Origin: CALEMW01 sp035447065
Lineage (GTDB): Bacteria; Krumholzibacteriota; Krumholzibacteriia; LZORAL124-64-63
Length of the DNA stretch: 64,000 nt
Reading direction: 5' to 3'
NCBI GenBank assembly: GCA_035447065.1
Contig: DAOTGJ010000010.1
Span: forward strand, 22,497 to 86,496
The notes beneath the pieces are model-generated. The model had not been told where the DNA came from, ran no database searches, and worked only from the letters and a program-made list of their open reading frames with translations. Made by a program: the position numbers and the translations under genes. Shown here piece after piece: positions 15,342 to 22,802 of this stretch; the first letter of the stretch is position 1; the number at the start of each line of letters is the position of its first letter.

Positions 15342-17369
15342 GTGATCAAGGACCGACGCCGGCTCGCCCTGCTGCTGCTGCCGATCCTGGTGCTGACGGG
15401 ACTGTTCTGGAGCACCGTCTGGCGGGGCATGGACCGCAGCGTGCTCTCCCGCGCGCCCATCCTGGACGAGGCCCACTACCTGCAGCGGGGCGCCGTGCTC
15501 GCCGAGAACGGCGGGCGGCCCACGGCGCCGTTCACCATGTCCCCTCTCTACTCCTATCTGGTGGCGGCCGTCGGCAGCGGCCGTCATCTGGATGAGCACG
15601 GCCTGCGGGCGGGACCGCCGCCCCGGGGCATCCGTCTGGTGCAGGCCCTCCTCTGGGTCGGCACGGCCGGGCTGCTGCTGCTGGCCGGGCGCCGCCTCCT
15701 GGGGCGGCGTTGGGGGCTGCTGCCGCCGCTGCTCTGGGTGGGCTACGCCCCGGCGGCCATCCTGGCGGGGCAGGTCCTGCTGGAGGTGCCGCTGACGTTC
15801 CTGGCCACGGCGGTCCTGGTGCTGGCCGGCGGCGGCACGGGGCGGGCGTCCACGGGGCGCGCCTTGGGCGTGGGCCTGATGATCGGTGCGGCCGGCCTGC
15901 TGCGCGGCACGAGCCTGGCGCTGCTGCCGGTGGCGGTCCTCGCCCTGGCGTGGCGCTCGGGTCGAAGGGATCCGCGCGCGGTGGGAGTCACCGTCCTGGG
16001 CGCGCTCCTGCTGCTGGGACCTTTCAGCCTGCTGAACACCCGGCTCGCGGGGGGCATGGCGCCGCCCAGCCTCAACGCAGGCGTGAACCTCTACATCGGC
16101 AACGGCGACGGGGCCAACGGCTTCTTCCGCGCCTTCCGCGGCTTCGACGTGGAGCGGGATCCCAGCGGTGCGGCCTACCTGACCGTCGAGCTGGGCCGGC
16201 CGGTGGAGGGCGCCTTGGCGGCGGATCGCGCCTGGCGCGCAGCGGCGGCGGCGGATGCCTCGGCCAGTCCGGCGCGCACCCTGCGCCTCTGGCTGCGCAA
16301 GGTCTGGCTGCACGGGGTGGGGGTGGAGATCCCGCAGATCTCCTCCTTCGACTCCTGGCGGCGGCACGTGCCGGTGCTGGGCGCCCTGATGGTGCCGTAT
16401 GCGTTGCTGGCCGCGGGCGGGCTGGCCGGCTTCTGGATGACCCGCCGACGGCGCGATCTGACCGTGTGGTGGCTGTCGGGTGCGCTGCTGGTCGCGGCCC
16501 AGAGCGCGTTCTTCGTGGTGACGCGCTACCGTCTCGTGCTGGTGCCGCTGCTGGCGCTGGGCGTGGGGCTGGCCGCGCGGGAGCTGGCGTCCCGACGCGG
16601 GAGGTCCTTGGCCACGGGCCTGCTGGCGGTGACCCTGGCCGGTCTGGCCGTGGTCCCCTGGGGTCTGGGCCGCACGCGGACCCTGCTGGCCGCCGGCGGC
16701 CTGGACAACGAGGCCGTGCGCTGGGAGCATGCCTCCGCTGCGGCCGCCGCCGCCGCCCCGGCCGCCGCCGCCGCGGATCTGGACGAGGCCGAGGCCCTCT
16801 ACCGGCGTTCCCTCGCGCTGGATCCCGCCCGCCCGCAGCCCTGGCGCGGCCTGGCCCGCATCGCCTGGCGGCGCGGCGAGCACGACGCGGCGATCATGCT
16901 GCTCAAGGAAGGCCTGGGTGCGGCCGAGCCCGGCGGCGACCTGCGCGACGACCTCCTGCGCATGCTGCTGCAGCAGGACCGGGCGGCCGAGGCCGTGCCG
17001 TACCTGGACGCGGCCCTGCGCGAGCGTCCCGACGATGCCGATCTGCTCCACAACGCCGCCGTGGCCCTGGCCGGCACCGGCCGCACCGCCCAGGCCCTGG
17101 CGCTGGCGGGTCGGCTGACGGAGGGGCATCCCCAGGATCCCCGCGGCTGGCTGGACCTGGGCGTGGTGCTGGGGCGTGCCGGCCGTCTGCTGGAAGCCCG
17201 CGACGCCTTCGCGGCCGGCCTGGCCCGGGCTCCCGGCCATCCGGAGCTGGCCCGCAACCTGGCCCGGGCGGAGGCGCTCCTGGAAAAGCCGCCGCAGGAT
17301 CCGTCGCGACCGGACGTTGAGCCGGGGGATGATCGGAAGACCGGGGATCACGACGAACGAGGGAGATAG
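15342..17369 (+). CDS. GT-C-type membrane glycosyltransferase-like protein with C-terminal TPR domain
   Basis: 675 aa; GTG start with GGGGAGG upstream. Residue ~8-28 is the first membrane helix, followed by a loop with 'ILDEAHYLQRG' (D42-E43), the position of the catalytic acidic pair in PMT/ArnT-like GT-C enzymes. About 9-11 hydrophobic segments follow to ~residue 450, then an Ala-rich linker and a TPR domain (~470-650). Such proteins transfer sugars from polyprenyl-phosphate donors on the outer face of the inner membrane; donor and acceptor here are unknown. The next gene starts 2 bp after the stop, so it is probably cotranscribed with the CpxP/sigma cluster. Confidence 0.78.
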   Translation: MIKDRRRLALLLLPILVLTGLFWSTVWRGMDRSVLSRAPILDEAHYLQRGAVLAENGGRPTAPFTMSPLYSYLVAAVGSGRHLDEHGLRAGPPPRGIRLVQALLWVGTAGLLLLAGRRLLGRRWGLLPPLLWVGYAPAAILAGQVLLEVPLTFLATAVLVLAGGGTGRASTGRALGVGLMIGAAGLLRGTSLALLPVAVLALAWRSGRRDPRAVGVTVLGALLLLGPFSLLNTRLAGGMAPPSLNAGVNLYIGNGDGANGFFRAFRGFDVERDPSGAAYLTVELGRPVEGALAADRAWRAAAAADASASPARTLRLWLRKVWLHGVGVEIPQISSFDSWRRHVPVLGALMVPYALLAAGGLAGFWMTRRRRDLTVWWLSGALLVAAQSAFFVVTRYRLVLVPLLALGVGLAARELASRRGRSLATGLLAVTLAGLAVVPWGLGRTRTLLAAGGLDNEAVRWEHASAAAAAAAPAAAAADLDEAEALYRRSLALDPARPQPWRGLARIAWRRGEHDAAIMLLKEGLGAAEPGGDLRDDLLRMLLQQDRAAEAVPYLDAALRERPDDADLLHNAAVALAGTGRTAQALALAGRLTEGHPQDPRGWLDLGVVLGRAGRLLEARDAFAAGLARAPGHPELARNLARAEALLEKPPQDPSRPDVEPGDDRKTGDHDERGR

Positions 17370-17371
17370 AC

Positions 17372-17875
17372 ATGAAGACCCTGAAGATCACCCTGCCCCT
17401 GGCCCTGCTGGTGCTGATGCTGGCCCTGCCCGCCGCGGCCCGGCCCGGCGGCGGCCCCGGCCGCGACGCCGACGGTCCCGGCGACGGCCTCGGCCCCCGG
17501 CTGGAGAAGGTCCTGAACCTGACCGAGGATCAGAGCGCGGCGCTGGCCGCCCTGCGCGAGAAGCACCGCGGCCAGGCCGTGGCGCAGCGCAAGGAGCTCA
17601 TGAAGCTGCGCCATCAGATCGACGGACTCCTGCTGGAGGACGCCCCCGACGCCGGCGCCCTGGAGAAGCTCATCCGCCGCGCCGGCGACCTGAAGACGGA
17701 GATGAAGGTGCAGGGCATGAAGCATCGCCTGGAGATGCGCAAGCTCCTGACCCCCGAGCAGCGGGATCAGCTCCTGCTCATGAAGCCCGGCAAGGACGGG
17801 CGCGCCCCCCGCGGATCCAGGCCCGGCGGCCAGGCCTGCGACAACCAGGGCAAGCCCGGCGGCCGCGGCCGCTGA
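17372..17875 (+). CDS. CpxP/Spy-like periplasmic protein (first of two)
   Basis: 167 aa with a clear signal peptide (MKTLKITLPLALLVLMLALPAAA). The mature protein is helical and charged, with two LTxxQ motifs: 'LNLTEDQSAAL' and 'LLTPEQRDQL'. This is the hallmark of the Spy/CpxP/CnrX-like fold (extracytoplasmic chaperones or metal sensors). The tail is Gly/Arg-rich. It lies 18 bp upstream of an ECF sigma gene, so a role in signalling to that sigma factor or as one of its targets is likely but not shown. Cytosolic folding is unlikely because of the signal peptide. Confidence 0.82.
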   Translation: MKTLKITLPLALLVLMLALPAAARPGGGPGRDADGPGDGLGPRLEKVLNLTEDQSAALAALREKHRGQAVAQRKELMKLRHQIDGLLLEDAPDAGALEKLIRRAGDLKTEMKVQGMKHRLEMRKLLTPEQRDQLLLMKPGKDGRAPRGSRPGGQACDNQGKPGGRGR

Positions 17876-17893
17876 CCGGACAGGAGACCGTGC

Positions 17894-18460
17894 GTGGATC
17901 CGCGTCAGCTCACCGACGACGATCTGATGGCCCGCGTGGCGCGGGACGAGGAGTCGGCCTTCCGGCTCCTCGTCGAGCGCTGGGAGCGGCCGATCCACGC
18001 CTATTTCTGGCGCATGACCGGCGACGGCGACGAGGCCCGCGATCTGGCCCAGGACGTGTTCATCAAGGTGCATGCCCACGCCGGCAACTACCGGCCCGAA
18101 GGCAAGTTCAAGAGCTGGCTGTTCCGCATCGCCGGCAACCGGGCGCGGAGCTGGGCGCGGCGGCGCAAGATCGTGGACTGGGTGCGCTTCGACGGATTCC
18201 AGCACGACCGCGCCACGAACGCGCGCCTGCCCGACGCCGCCCTGCAGTCGGAGCAGACGGGAGCGCTGGTGCGGGCCGCGGTGGCGTCGCTGCCGCCCCG
18301 GCAGCGCGAGGCCCTGGTGCTGCGCCGCTACCATGAGATGAGTCAGAGGGAGATCGCGGACGCGATGGATGTCAGCGAGGGGGCCGTGGAGTCCCTGCTG
18401 GTGCGGGCGATGCAGACCCTGCGCCAGTCGCTGGCGCGCAACAGCGAGGTGGAGGCATGA
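17894..18460 (+). CDS. ECF-type RNA polymerase sigma factor
   Basis: 188 aa; GTG start with GGACAGGAG upstream. Sigma-70 region 2 (~20-90) reads 'AFRLLVERWERPIHAYFWRMTGDGDEARDLAQDVFIKVHAHAG' with 'FKSWLFRIAGNRARSWARRR'; region 4 (~125-182) reads 'VASLPPRQREALVLRRYHEMSQREIADAMDVSEGAVESLLVRAMQTLR'. There is no region 1 or 3, which defines an ECF factor. The stop codon overlaps the next start (ATGA), the usual coupling of a sigma factor to its anti-sigma. It should redirect RNA polymerase in response to an envelope signal. Confidence 0.94.
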   Translation: MDPRQLTDDDLMARVARDEESAFRLLVERWERPIHAYFWRMTGDGDEARDLAQDVFIKVHAHAGNYRPEGKFKSWLFRIAGNRARSWARRRKIVDWVRFDGFQHDRATNARLPDAALQSEQTGALVRAAVASLPPRQREALVLRRYHEMSQREIADAMDVSEGAVESLLVRAMQTLRQSLARNSEVEA

Positions 18461-18783
18461 ACGAGCGCATGGATCTGGACGACCGCGCCCTGTGGAACGC
18501 CCTGGGGCGCGACGAGGCTCCGGAACTGGAGCGGTCCCTGTGGCCCGACGTCCGCCGTCGGGTGTACGGCGAGCGTCGGCAGGGATGGTGGCCGCGGCTG
18601 TCGTTGGCGGGAGCCGGCGCCCTCTGCGCCGCCGCCGGCCTGTGGCTGGGCCTGAGCCTGGACGGCGGCGCGGTGTCCGGGACCGGCGCCATGGAGACGG
18701 TGGTGCAGGGGAGCCTTCTGGACCAGGACGCATGGTCCCTGGACGCCCTGTACCTGGCCGCGGATGATGGGAGCGAACGATGA
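18457..18783 (+). CDS. Small single-pass membrane protein, probable anti-sigma factor
   Basis: 108 aa, starting in the ATGA overlap with the sigma gene. The N-terminal ~45 residues are cytoplasmic and charged, followed by one membrane helix ('LSLAGAGALCAAAGLWLGLSL', about 48-68) and a ~40-residue periplasmic tail. No zinc-binding HxxxCxxC motif is present, so it is not a ZAS-type anti-sigma. By size, topology and position it resembles CnrY/NccY, the small anti-sigma partners of CnrH. The function is inferred from context; its own sequence is not diagnostic. Confidence 0.7.
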   Translation: MNERMDLDDRALWNALGRDEAPELERSLWPDVRRRVYGERRQGWWPRLSLAGAGALCAAAGLWLGLSLDGGAVSGTGAMETVVQGSLLDQDAWSLDALYLAADDGSER

Positions 18784-19325
18784 AACGGCTGCTGTGGCTG
18801 GTGCTGCTGCTTTCGCTGGGCCTGAACGTGGGCCTCGGCATGCGCGTGCTGCGCGGCGACGCCGCCGCCGAACGCACCGAATGGAGGGACGGTCCCCGAC
18901 GCGACGGCCCGGACGGCCCGGGACGTCGGGGGGGGCGCGGCGGCCCGGACGGCCCGGGCGGCCCCGAGGGGCCGGGCGGCCGGGATCGGCGCGGCCCCGG
19001 CCTGGAGCGTTTCCGCGACCTGGACCTGTCCCAGGACCAGCGCGACGCCCTCCAGGCCCTCTGGAACTCCAACTGGACGGTCATGAACGAGAATCGGGAG
19101 CGCCTGGACGCGATCCGGGAGGCGATGCGCGAGCTCTTCGCCCAACCCGAGCTGGACCGCGGCCGCGTGACGGAGGCCCGGCGGCATCACGGCCGCCTGC
19201 AGGCCGAGCTGGACTCCCTGGTCACCGAACAGCTCCTGCGCGAGATGGAGATCCTGACGCCGGAGCAGCGTCGGGACTACCTGGAGAGCATGCCCTGGCG
19301 CAAGCCGGACCGCGGTCCGCGCTAG
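18780..19325 (+). CDS. Membrane-anchored CpxP/CnrX-like periplasmic sensor (second of two)
   Basis: 181 aa, starting in an ATGA overlap with the anti-sigma gene. An N-terminal hydrophobic segment (MKRLLWLVLLLSLGLNVGLGM) is followed by a charged, Gly/Pro-rich stretch (~35-75) with collagen-like GPx triplets ('GPDGPGGPEGPGG'), then a helical domain with 'LDLSQDQRDALQAL' and 'EILTPEQRRDYL' (LTxxQ-type motifs). This matches the heavy-metal-resistance/CpxP fold. In the Cnr system the third component is a membrane-anchored periplasmic sensor of this fold, so this is the likely signal receiver. Whether it binds metal is not shown; few His residues are present. Confidence 0.78.
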   Translation: MKRLLWLVLLLSLGLNVGLGMRVLRGDAAAERTEWRDGPRRDGPDGPGRRGGRGGPDGPGGPEGPGGRDRRGPGLERFRDLDLSQDQRDALQALWNSNWTVMNENRERLDAIREAMRELFAQPELDRGRVTEARRHHGRLQAELDSLVTEQLLREMEILTPEQRRDYLESMPWRKPDRGPR

Positions 19326-19326
19326 A

Positions 19327-19380
19327 GGGCCCGCGACGGACGTCGTCGCGGGCCCCGGGCCCGCGTCGTGCCCGGGGCCC
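19327..19380 (+). terminator. Two overlapping terminator hairpins after the sigma/CpxP operon
   Basis: Hairpin 1: GGGCCCGCGACG (19327-19338) with CGTCGCGGGCCC (19344-19355). Hairpin 2: GGGCCCCGGGC (19350-19360) with GCCCGGGGCCC (19370-19380). They share bases, so only one can form at a time. A strong promoter begins 8 bp further on. Confidence 0.65.
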
Positions 19381-19387
19381 TGCGATC

Positions 19388-19416
19388 TTGACACCGCCCG
19401 CGCGGTCGCTTTTAAT
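19388..19416 (+). promoter_or_regulatory. Strong predicted promoter of the TPR lipoprotein
   Basis: TTGACA, 17-bp spacer, TTTAAT: the closest match to the sigma-70 consensus in the window. ATG at 19527, about 105 nt downstream of the expected start of transcription. Confidence 0.7.
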
Positions 19417-19526
19417 TCATCCATCTTCCCGGTTTCCCGCAGCTTCACGCCTGCCGGCCCATGCCGTCGGGACCGAGACCGGCCCCACCCCGCGAACGCC
19501 ATCCGCTCCATTCAGGGGGATTCTCG

Positions 19527-20747
19527 ATGATCCGCAAGCACGCCGCCCTGCCGCTCATGGTCCTGGCCCTCGTCGCGGTGGTCGGCTGCCGCTCGGCCCA
19601 CGTGACCAGCGCCATCCTCTACATCGACCAGCAGATGTACCAGCGTGCGGTGGACGTGCTCCACGAAGGTCTCGAGTACAGCCCCGATGAGCCTGAGGCC
19701 TTCTTCTACCTGGGCGAGTCCCACTCGCACCTGGCGGAGGAGGCGGTGGGGGAGAACGACTACCTGGCCGCCAAGCTCAACTACGAGAAGGCCTACGACT
19801 ACTACCTCAAGGCCCTGGCCCTGGACCCCGCCCTGTCCACCCGCGTGCAGGAGTCGCTGGACTACAACTACCTGCAGCGCAGCAAGGACGCCGCCAACGA
19901 CATGCGTCTGGCCCAGAGCAAGGACGGCGAGGAGCGGGACCGCTACTTCGAGAGCGCCGAGGGCCAGTACCGTCTGGCCTTCGCGTCGCTGCCGGACTCC
20001 ACGGCGCCCATCAAGAACATCGCGCGCATGAAGATGTTTCAGGCCAACAGGGAGGCCGATCCGGAGCGGCAGCAGGCCCTGCTTGGGCAGTCGCTGACGC
20101 TGCTGGACCAGGTGCTCGCGGCCCGTCCGGACGCCTACGACCTGCAGTCCGACAAGGCCGGCGTGCTGAACCAGATGGGCCGCAACGAGGAGTCGCGGGC
20201 CATCTACGACCGCCTGGTGCTGGAGCATCCGGACGACACGGACCTGCTGCTGGCCATCGCCGATCTGGCGGTGCAGGAGGAGCGGTACGAGCAGGCGGCG
20301 GACCTGTACACCAAGGTGGCCGGCCTCTACGGGAACGACGAGGAGCTGGACAACGACGACCAGATCTACCCGCTGACGCTGCAGGCCGCCAACTACTACG
20401 GCCTGCCCGGGGTGCTGCGCTACGAGGACGCCCTGGCCCAGTACGCGCGCGCGGTGGAGATGGAGGACGCCAACACCGGCGCCCCCAAGCCGGATACGCT
20501 GCTGCAGAAGGAGCGTCTGCACCACGACTACGCCGGCACCCTCCTGGGCGAAGGCGACGCGATGACCGACGCCGCCCGCGCCCAGTACGAGGCCTGCGTG
20601 AACACCGGCCGCGCCCTGACCAACCTGGACCCCGAGAACCGCTTCGGCTGGTTCTACATGGGCAGCGCCCTGTTCAAGCTGGAGCGCGTCCAGGAAGGCA
20701 CCGAGGCCATGCAGACGTACGAGCGTCTGGAGGCCCAGCGCCAATAG
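19527..20747 (+). CDS. TPR-repeat lipoprotein
   Basis: 406 aa from the ATG at 19527, with CAGGGGGA upstream. The signal ends in a lipobox (MIRKHAALPLMVLALVAVVGC, Cys21). TPR units cover most of the protein: 'YQRAVDVLHEGLEYSPDEPEAFFYLGES', 'ESRAIYDRLVLEHPDDTDLLLAIADLAV' and 'RFGWFYMGSALFKLERVQEGTEAM'. Unlike the Arg/Ala-rich TPR lipoprotein at 5332 it is acidic and Tyr-rich. Strong promoter and rich signals suggest an abundant envelope protein, perhaps a scaffold. No enzyme motif is seen. Confidence 0.87.
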   Translation: MIRKHAALPLMVLALVAVVGCRSAHVTSAILYIDQQMYQRAVDVLHEGLEYSPDEPEAFFYLGESHSHLAEEAVGENDYLAAKLNYEKAYDYYLKALALDPALSTRVQESLDYNYLQRSKDAANDMRLAQSKDGEERDRYFESAEGQYRLAFASLPDSTAPIKNIARMKMFQANREADPERQQALLGQSLTLLDQVLAARPDAYDLQSDKAGVLNQMGRNEESRAIYDRLVLEHPDDTDLLLAIADLAVQEERYEQAADLYTKVAGLYGNDEELDNDDQIYPLTLQAANYYGLPGVLRYEDALAQYARAVEMEDANTGAPKPDTLLQKERLHHDYAGTLLGEGDAMTDAARAQYEACVNTGRALTNLDPENRFGWFYMGSALFKLERVQEGTEAMQTYERLEAQRQ

Positions 20748-20754
20748 ATGGACC

Positions 20755-20785
20755 GGTCCGGGGCGGCCGCCGGCCGCTCCGGACC
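20755..20785 (+). terminator. Terminator hairpin between the TPR lipoprotein and rho
   Basis: GGTCCGG...CCGGACC outer stem with an inner GCGGCC/GGCCGC stem; begins 8 bp after the stop codon and touches the -35 box of the rho promoter. Confidence 0.6.
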
Positions 20786-20814
20786 TTGCGATCTTCCTCA
20801 GGATCGGCTAGACT
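20786..20814 (+). promoter_or_regulatory. Predicted rho promoter
   Basis: TTGCGA, 17-bp spacer, TAGACT. The rho start codon lies about 113 nt after the expected transcription start. The leader contains an unusual C-rich, G-poor stretch (20845-20925), which is the type of sequence Rho itself can load on. Confidence 0.55.
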
Positions 20815-20933
20815 TGGAACATCGACGGCCGTCCCGCGCCGTCCACTCCCCCTGGGTCCAACCCAATCCATCGGAAAAACAGCAACAACCCCTCCCACCC
20901 GTCTGTATTCGGCAAGACCTGCCTAGGAGCGTC

Positions 20934-22181
20934 ATGGACATCAAGGTTCTCCAGGAGAAGAGCATCACCGAGCTCGTCGAGATCGCGAAGGAGCTCAACA
21001 TCGAGGGGCTCAGCACCCTGCGGAAGTCCGAGCTGATCTTCAAGATCCTCGAGGGCAACACCGAGAAGAACGGCTTGATCTTCGCCGAGGGCGTGCTCCA
21101 GGTGCTCCAGGAGGGCTACGGCTTCCTGCGGTCGGCCAAGTACAACTACCTGCCGGGTCCGGACGACATCTACCTCTCGCCGTCGCAGATCAAGAAGTTC
21201 GACCTGAAGACGGGCGACACGGTGTCCGGCCAGGTGCGGCCGCCCAAGGACAACGAGCGCTACTTCGCGCTGCTGAAGGTGGAGTCCTGCAACGGGGAGT
21301 CGCCGGACAAGGTCAAGGCCAACACCCTGTTCGACAACCTCACGCCCCTCTACCCCCAGGAGATGCTGAACCTGGAGACCAGCGGCGGGGACATCACCGG
21401 GCGGCTGATCAACCTCATGGCGCCCATCGGCAAGGGGCAGCGCGGGCTGATCGTGTCGCCGCCGCGGGCCGGCAAGACCATCATCCTGCAGAAGATCGCC
21501 AACTCCATCGCGGAGAACAATCCGGAGGTCCACCTCATCGTGCTGCTCATCGACGAGCGGCCGGAGGAGGTCACGGACATGGCCCGCTCGGTGCGGGGCG
21601 AGGTGGTCAGCTCCACCTTCGACGAGCCCGCCGAGCGCCACGTGCAGGTGGCCAGCATGGTGCTGGCCAAGGCCCGCCGCCTGGTGGAGCACGGCAAGGA
21701 CGTGGTGATCCTGCTGGATTCCATCACCCGCCTGGCCCGCGCCCACAACACGGTGGTGCCCCACTCGGGCAAGATCCTCTCGGGCGGCGTGGACTCCAAC
21801 GCCCTGCAGAAGCCCAAGCGCTTCTTCGGCGCGGCGCGCAACATCGAGGAGGGCGGCTCGCTGACCATCATCGCCACGGCGCTGATCGAGACGGGCTCGC
21901 GCATGGACGAGGTGATCTTCGAGGAGTTCAAGGGCACCGGCAACATGGAGCTGGTCCTGGACCGGAAGATCGCGGAGAAGCGGATCTACCCGGCCGTGGA
22001 CATCTTCAAGTCGGGCACCCGCAAGGAGGACCTGCTGCTGGACCAGAAGGACCTCAACAAGATCTGGGTGCTGCGCAAGTACCTGAGCGACTACAGCCCC
22101 AACGAGGCCATGGAGTTCATGATCGACAAGCTCTCCAAGGCCAAGACCAACCAGCAGTTCCTGGCCGCCATGAACGCCTAG
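20934..22181 (+). CDS. rho: Transcription termination factor Rho
   Basis: 415 aa; the ATG at 20934 (GGAGC upstream) gives the standard start 'MDIKVLQEKSITELVEIAKELNIEGLSTLRKSELIFKIL' (Rho N-terminal helix bundle). The RNA-binding cold-shock-like domain follows ('GVLQVLQEGYGFLRS...YLPGPDDIYLSPSQIKKFDLKTGD'). The ATPase has Walker A 'SPPRAGKTIILQ', Walker B 'DVVILLDSITRLARA', and the Q/R-loop region 'KILSGGVDSNALQKPKRFFGAARNIEEGGSL'. Length is the short, insertion-free type. A hexameric RNA helicase that ends transcription; the scarcity of U-tract terminators nearby fits a cell that relies on it. The C-rich leader may allow autoregulation. Confidence 0.99.
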   Translation: MDIKVLQEKSITELVEIAKELNIEGLSTLRKSELIFKILEGNTEKNGLIFAEGVLQVLQEGYGFLRSAKYNYLPGPDDIYLSPSQIKKFDLKTGDTVSGQVRPPKDNERYFALLKVESCNGESPDKVKANTLFDNLTPLYPQEMLNLETSGGDITGRLINLMAPIGKGQRGLIVSPPRAGKTIILQKIANSIAENNPEVHLIVLLIDERPEEVTDMARSVRGEVVSSTFDEPAERHVQVASMVLAKARRLVEHGKDVVILLDSITRLARAHNTVVPHSGKILSGGVDSNALQKPKRFFGAARNIEEGGSLTIIATALIETGSRMDEVIFEEFKGTGNMELVLDRKIAEKRIYPAVDIFKSGTRKEDLLLDQKDLNKIWVLRKYLSDYSPNEAMEFMIDKLSKAKTNQQFLAAMNA

Positions 22182-22216
22182 CGCCCGGAGGGGTGTTTGC
22201 CGCAGGCCTTCCGGAC

Positions 22217-22245
22217 TTTGCTTTTCGACGGCGACCTGCTATATT
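22217..22245 (+). promoter_or_regulatory. Predicted rpmE promoter
   Basis: TTTGCT, 17-bp spacer, TATATT, in a short AT-richer gap between rho and rpmE; start codon 43 bp after the -10 box. Confidence 0.55.
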
Positions 22246-22287
22246 GCCCGGTCGCAACGGAACCGACCCTGTTTCGAGGTGAGCACG

Positions 22288-22503
22288 ATGAAGAAGGACA
22301 TCCATCCGAACTACGTGGCCTGCAAGATCACGTGCCTGTGCGGCAACGAGATCGACACCCGCGCCACGCTGCCCAAGATCAACGTGGAGATCTGCTCCGC
22401 CTGCCACCCGTTCTACACGGGCCAGCAGAAGATCGTGGACACCGCCGGACGCATCGACCGTTTCCGCAAGCGGTACGAGAACTTCTACGACAAGAAGAAC
22501 TGA
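22288..22503 (+). CDS. rpmE: 50S ribosomal protein L31 (zinc-binding form)
   Basis: 71 aa from the ATG at 22288, which has GAGG 8 bp upstream; an in-frame GTG at 22279 would add three residues but overlaps that Shine-Dalgarno. The sequence 'MKKDIHPNYVACKITCLCGN' and 'VEICSACHPFYTGQQKIVDTAGRIDRFRKRY' is typical L31. The zinc ribbon cysteines C16, C18, C36 and C39 are all present, so this is the C+ form used under zinc-replete conditions. No C- paralogue is seen in the window. Confidence 0.98.
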   Translation: MKKDIHPNYVACKITCLCGNEIDTRATLPKINVEICSACHPFYTGQQKIVDTAGRIDRFRKRYENFYDKKN

Positions 22504-22661
22504 AGCGGTCCGGAAGGATTCTCCCGTCGCCGCGTACGGTCCTGATCTCCGTCCTCTTCGTTGGGCTTCCTCACCGTAGCTGGGCTACGGATCGGAAGCC
22601 CGCCGCGATGACGGAGACGAGGACCCCGCGCGGCTCGGTCCGAATCCTGCCGAACCACTTC
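22502..22661 (+). repeat. 160-nt imperfect palindrome (giant hairpin) after rpmE
   Basis: The two 80-nt arms (22502-22581 and 22582-22661) are reverse complements of each other at roughly three positions in four, with one 1-nt gap. Best-matching blocks are GAAGCGGTCCGG/CCGAACCACTTC at the base, GTCCTGATCTCCGTC/GACGGAGACGAGGAC in the middle and GGGCTTCC...CCGTAGC/GCTACGG...GGAAGCCC at the tip. Transcribed, it would fold into one rod ~75 bp long. It overlaps the last 2 bp of rpmE. No coding potential. I have not seen a second copy in the window. Confidence 0.75.
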
Positions 22662-22704
22662 AGTTCTTCGAACTGGGGTGGTGTGGGACCTCGTTGGGAA
22701 GGTG

Positions 22705-22737
22705 GGGGATGTGGGTTGCCGCATCCCCTCGTTTTTT
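22705..22737 (+). terminator. Intrinsic terminator with U-tract
   Basis: GGGGATG / CATCCCC stem (22705-22711 with 22722-22728), then TCG and six T residues (22732-22737). A further small hairpin CAGTTC-TTC-GAACTG stands at 22659-22673. This ends the rpmE/palindrome transcript and separates it from the DUF1385-prfA operon. Confidence 0.8.
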
Positions 22738-22802
22738 GACGGGTTCGGGTGTATCTTGGAGCCTCTTGAGAACTGGACCCGAACCGACGGCGGAGTGATC
22801 GG

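Noticed and set aside
22197..22739. Open frame spanning rpmE and the palindrome
   Set aside because: It is out of frame with rpmE, has no domain, and runs through the inverted repeat and terminator.
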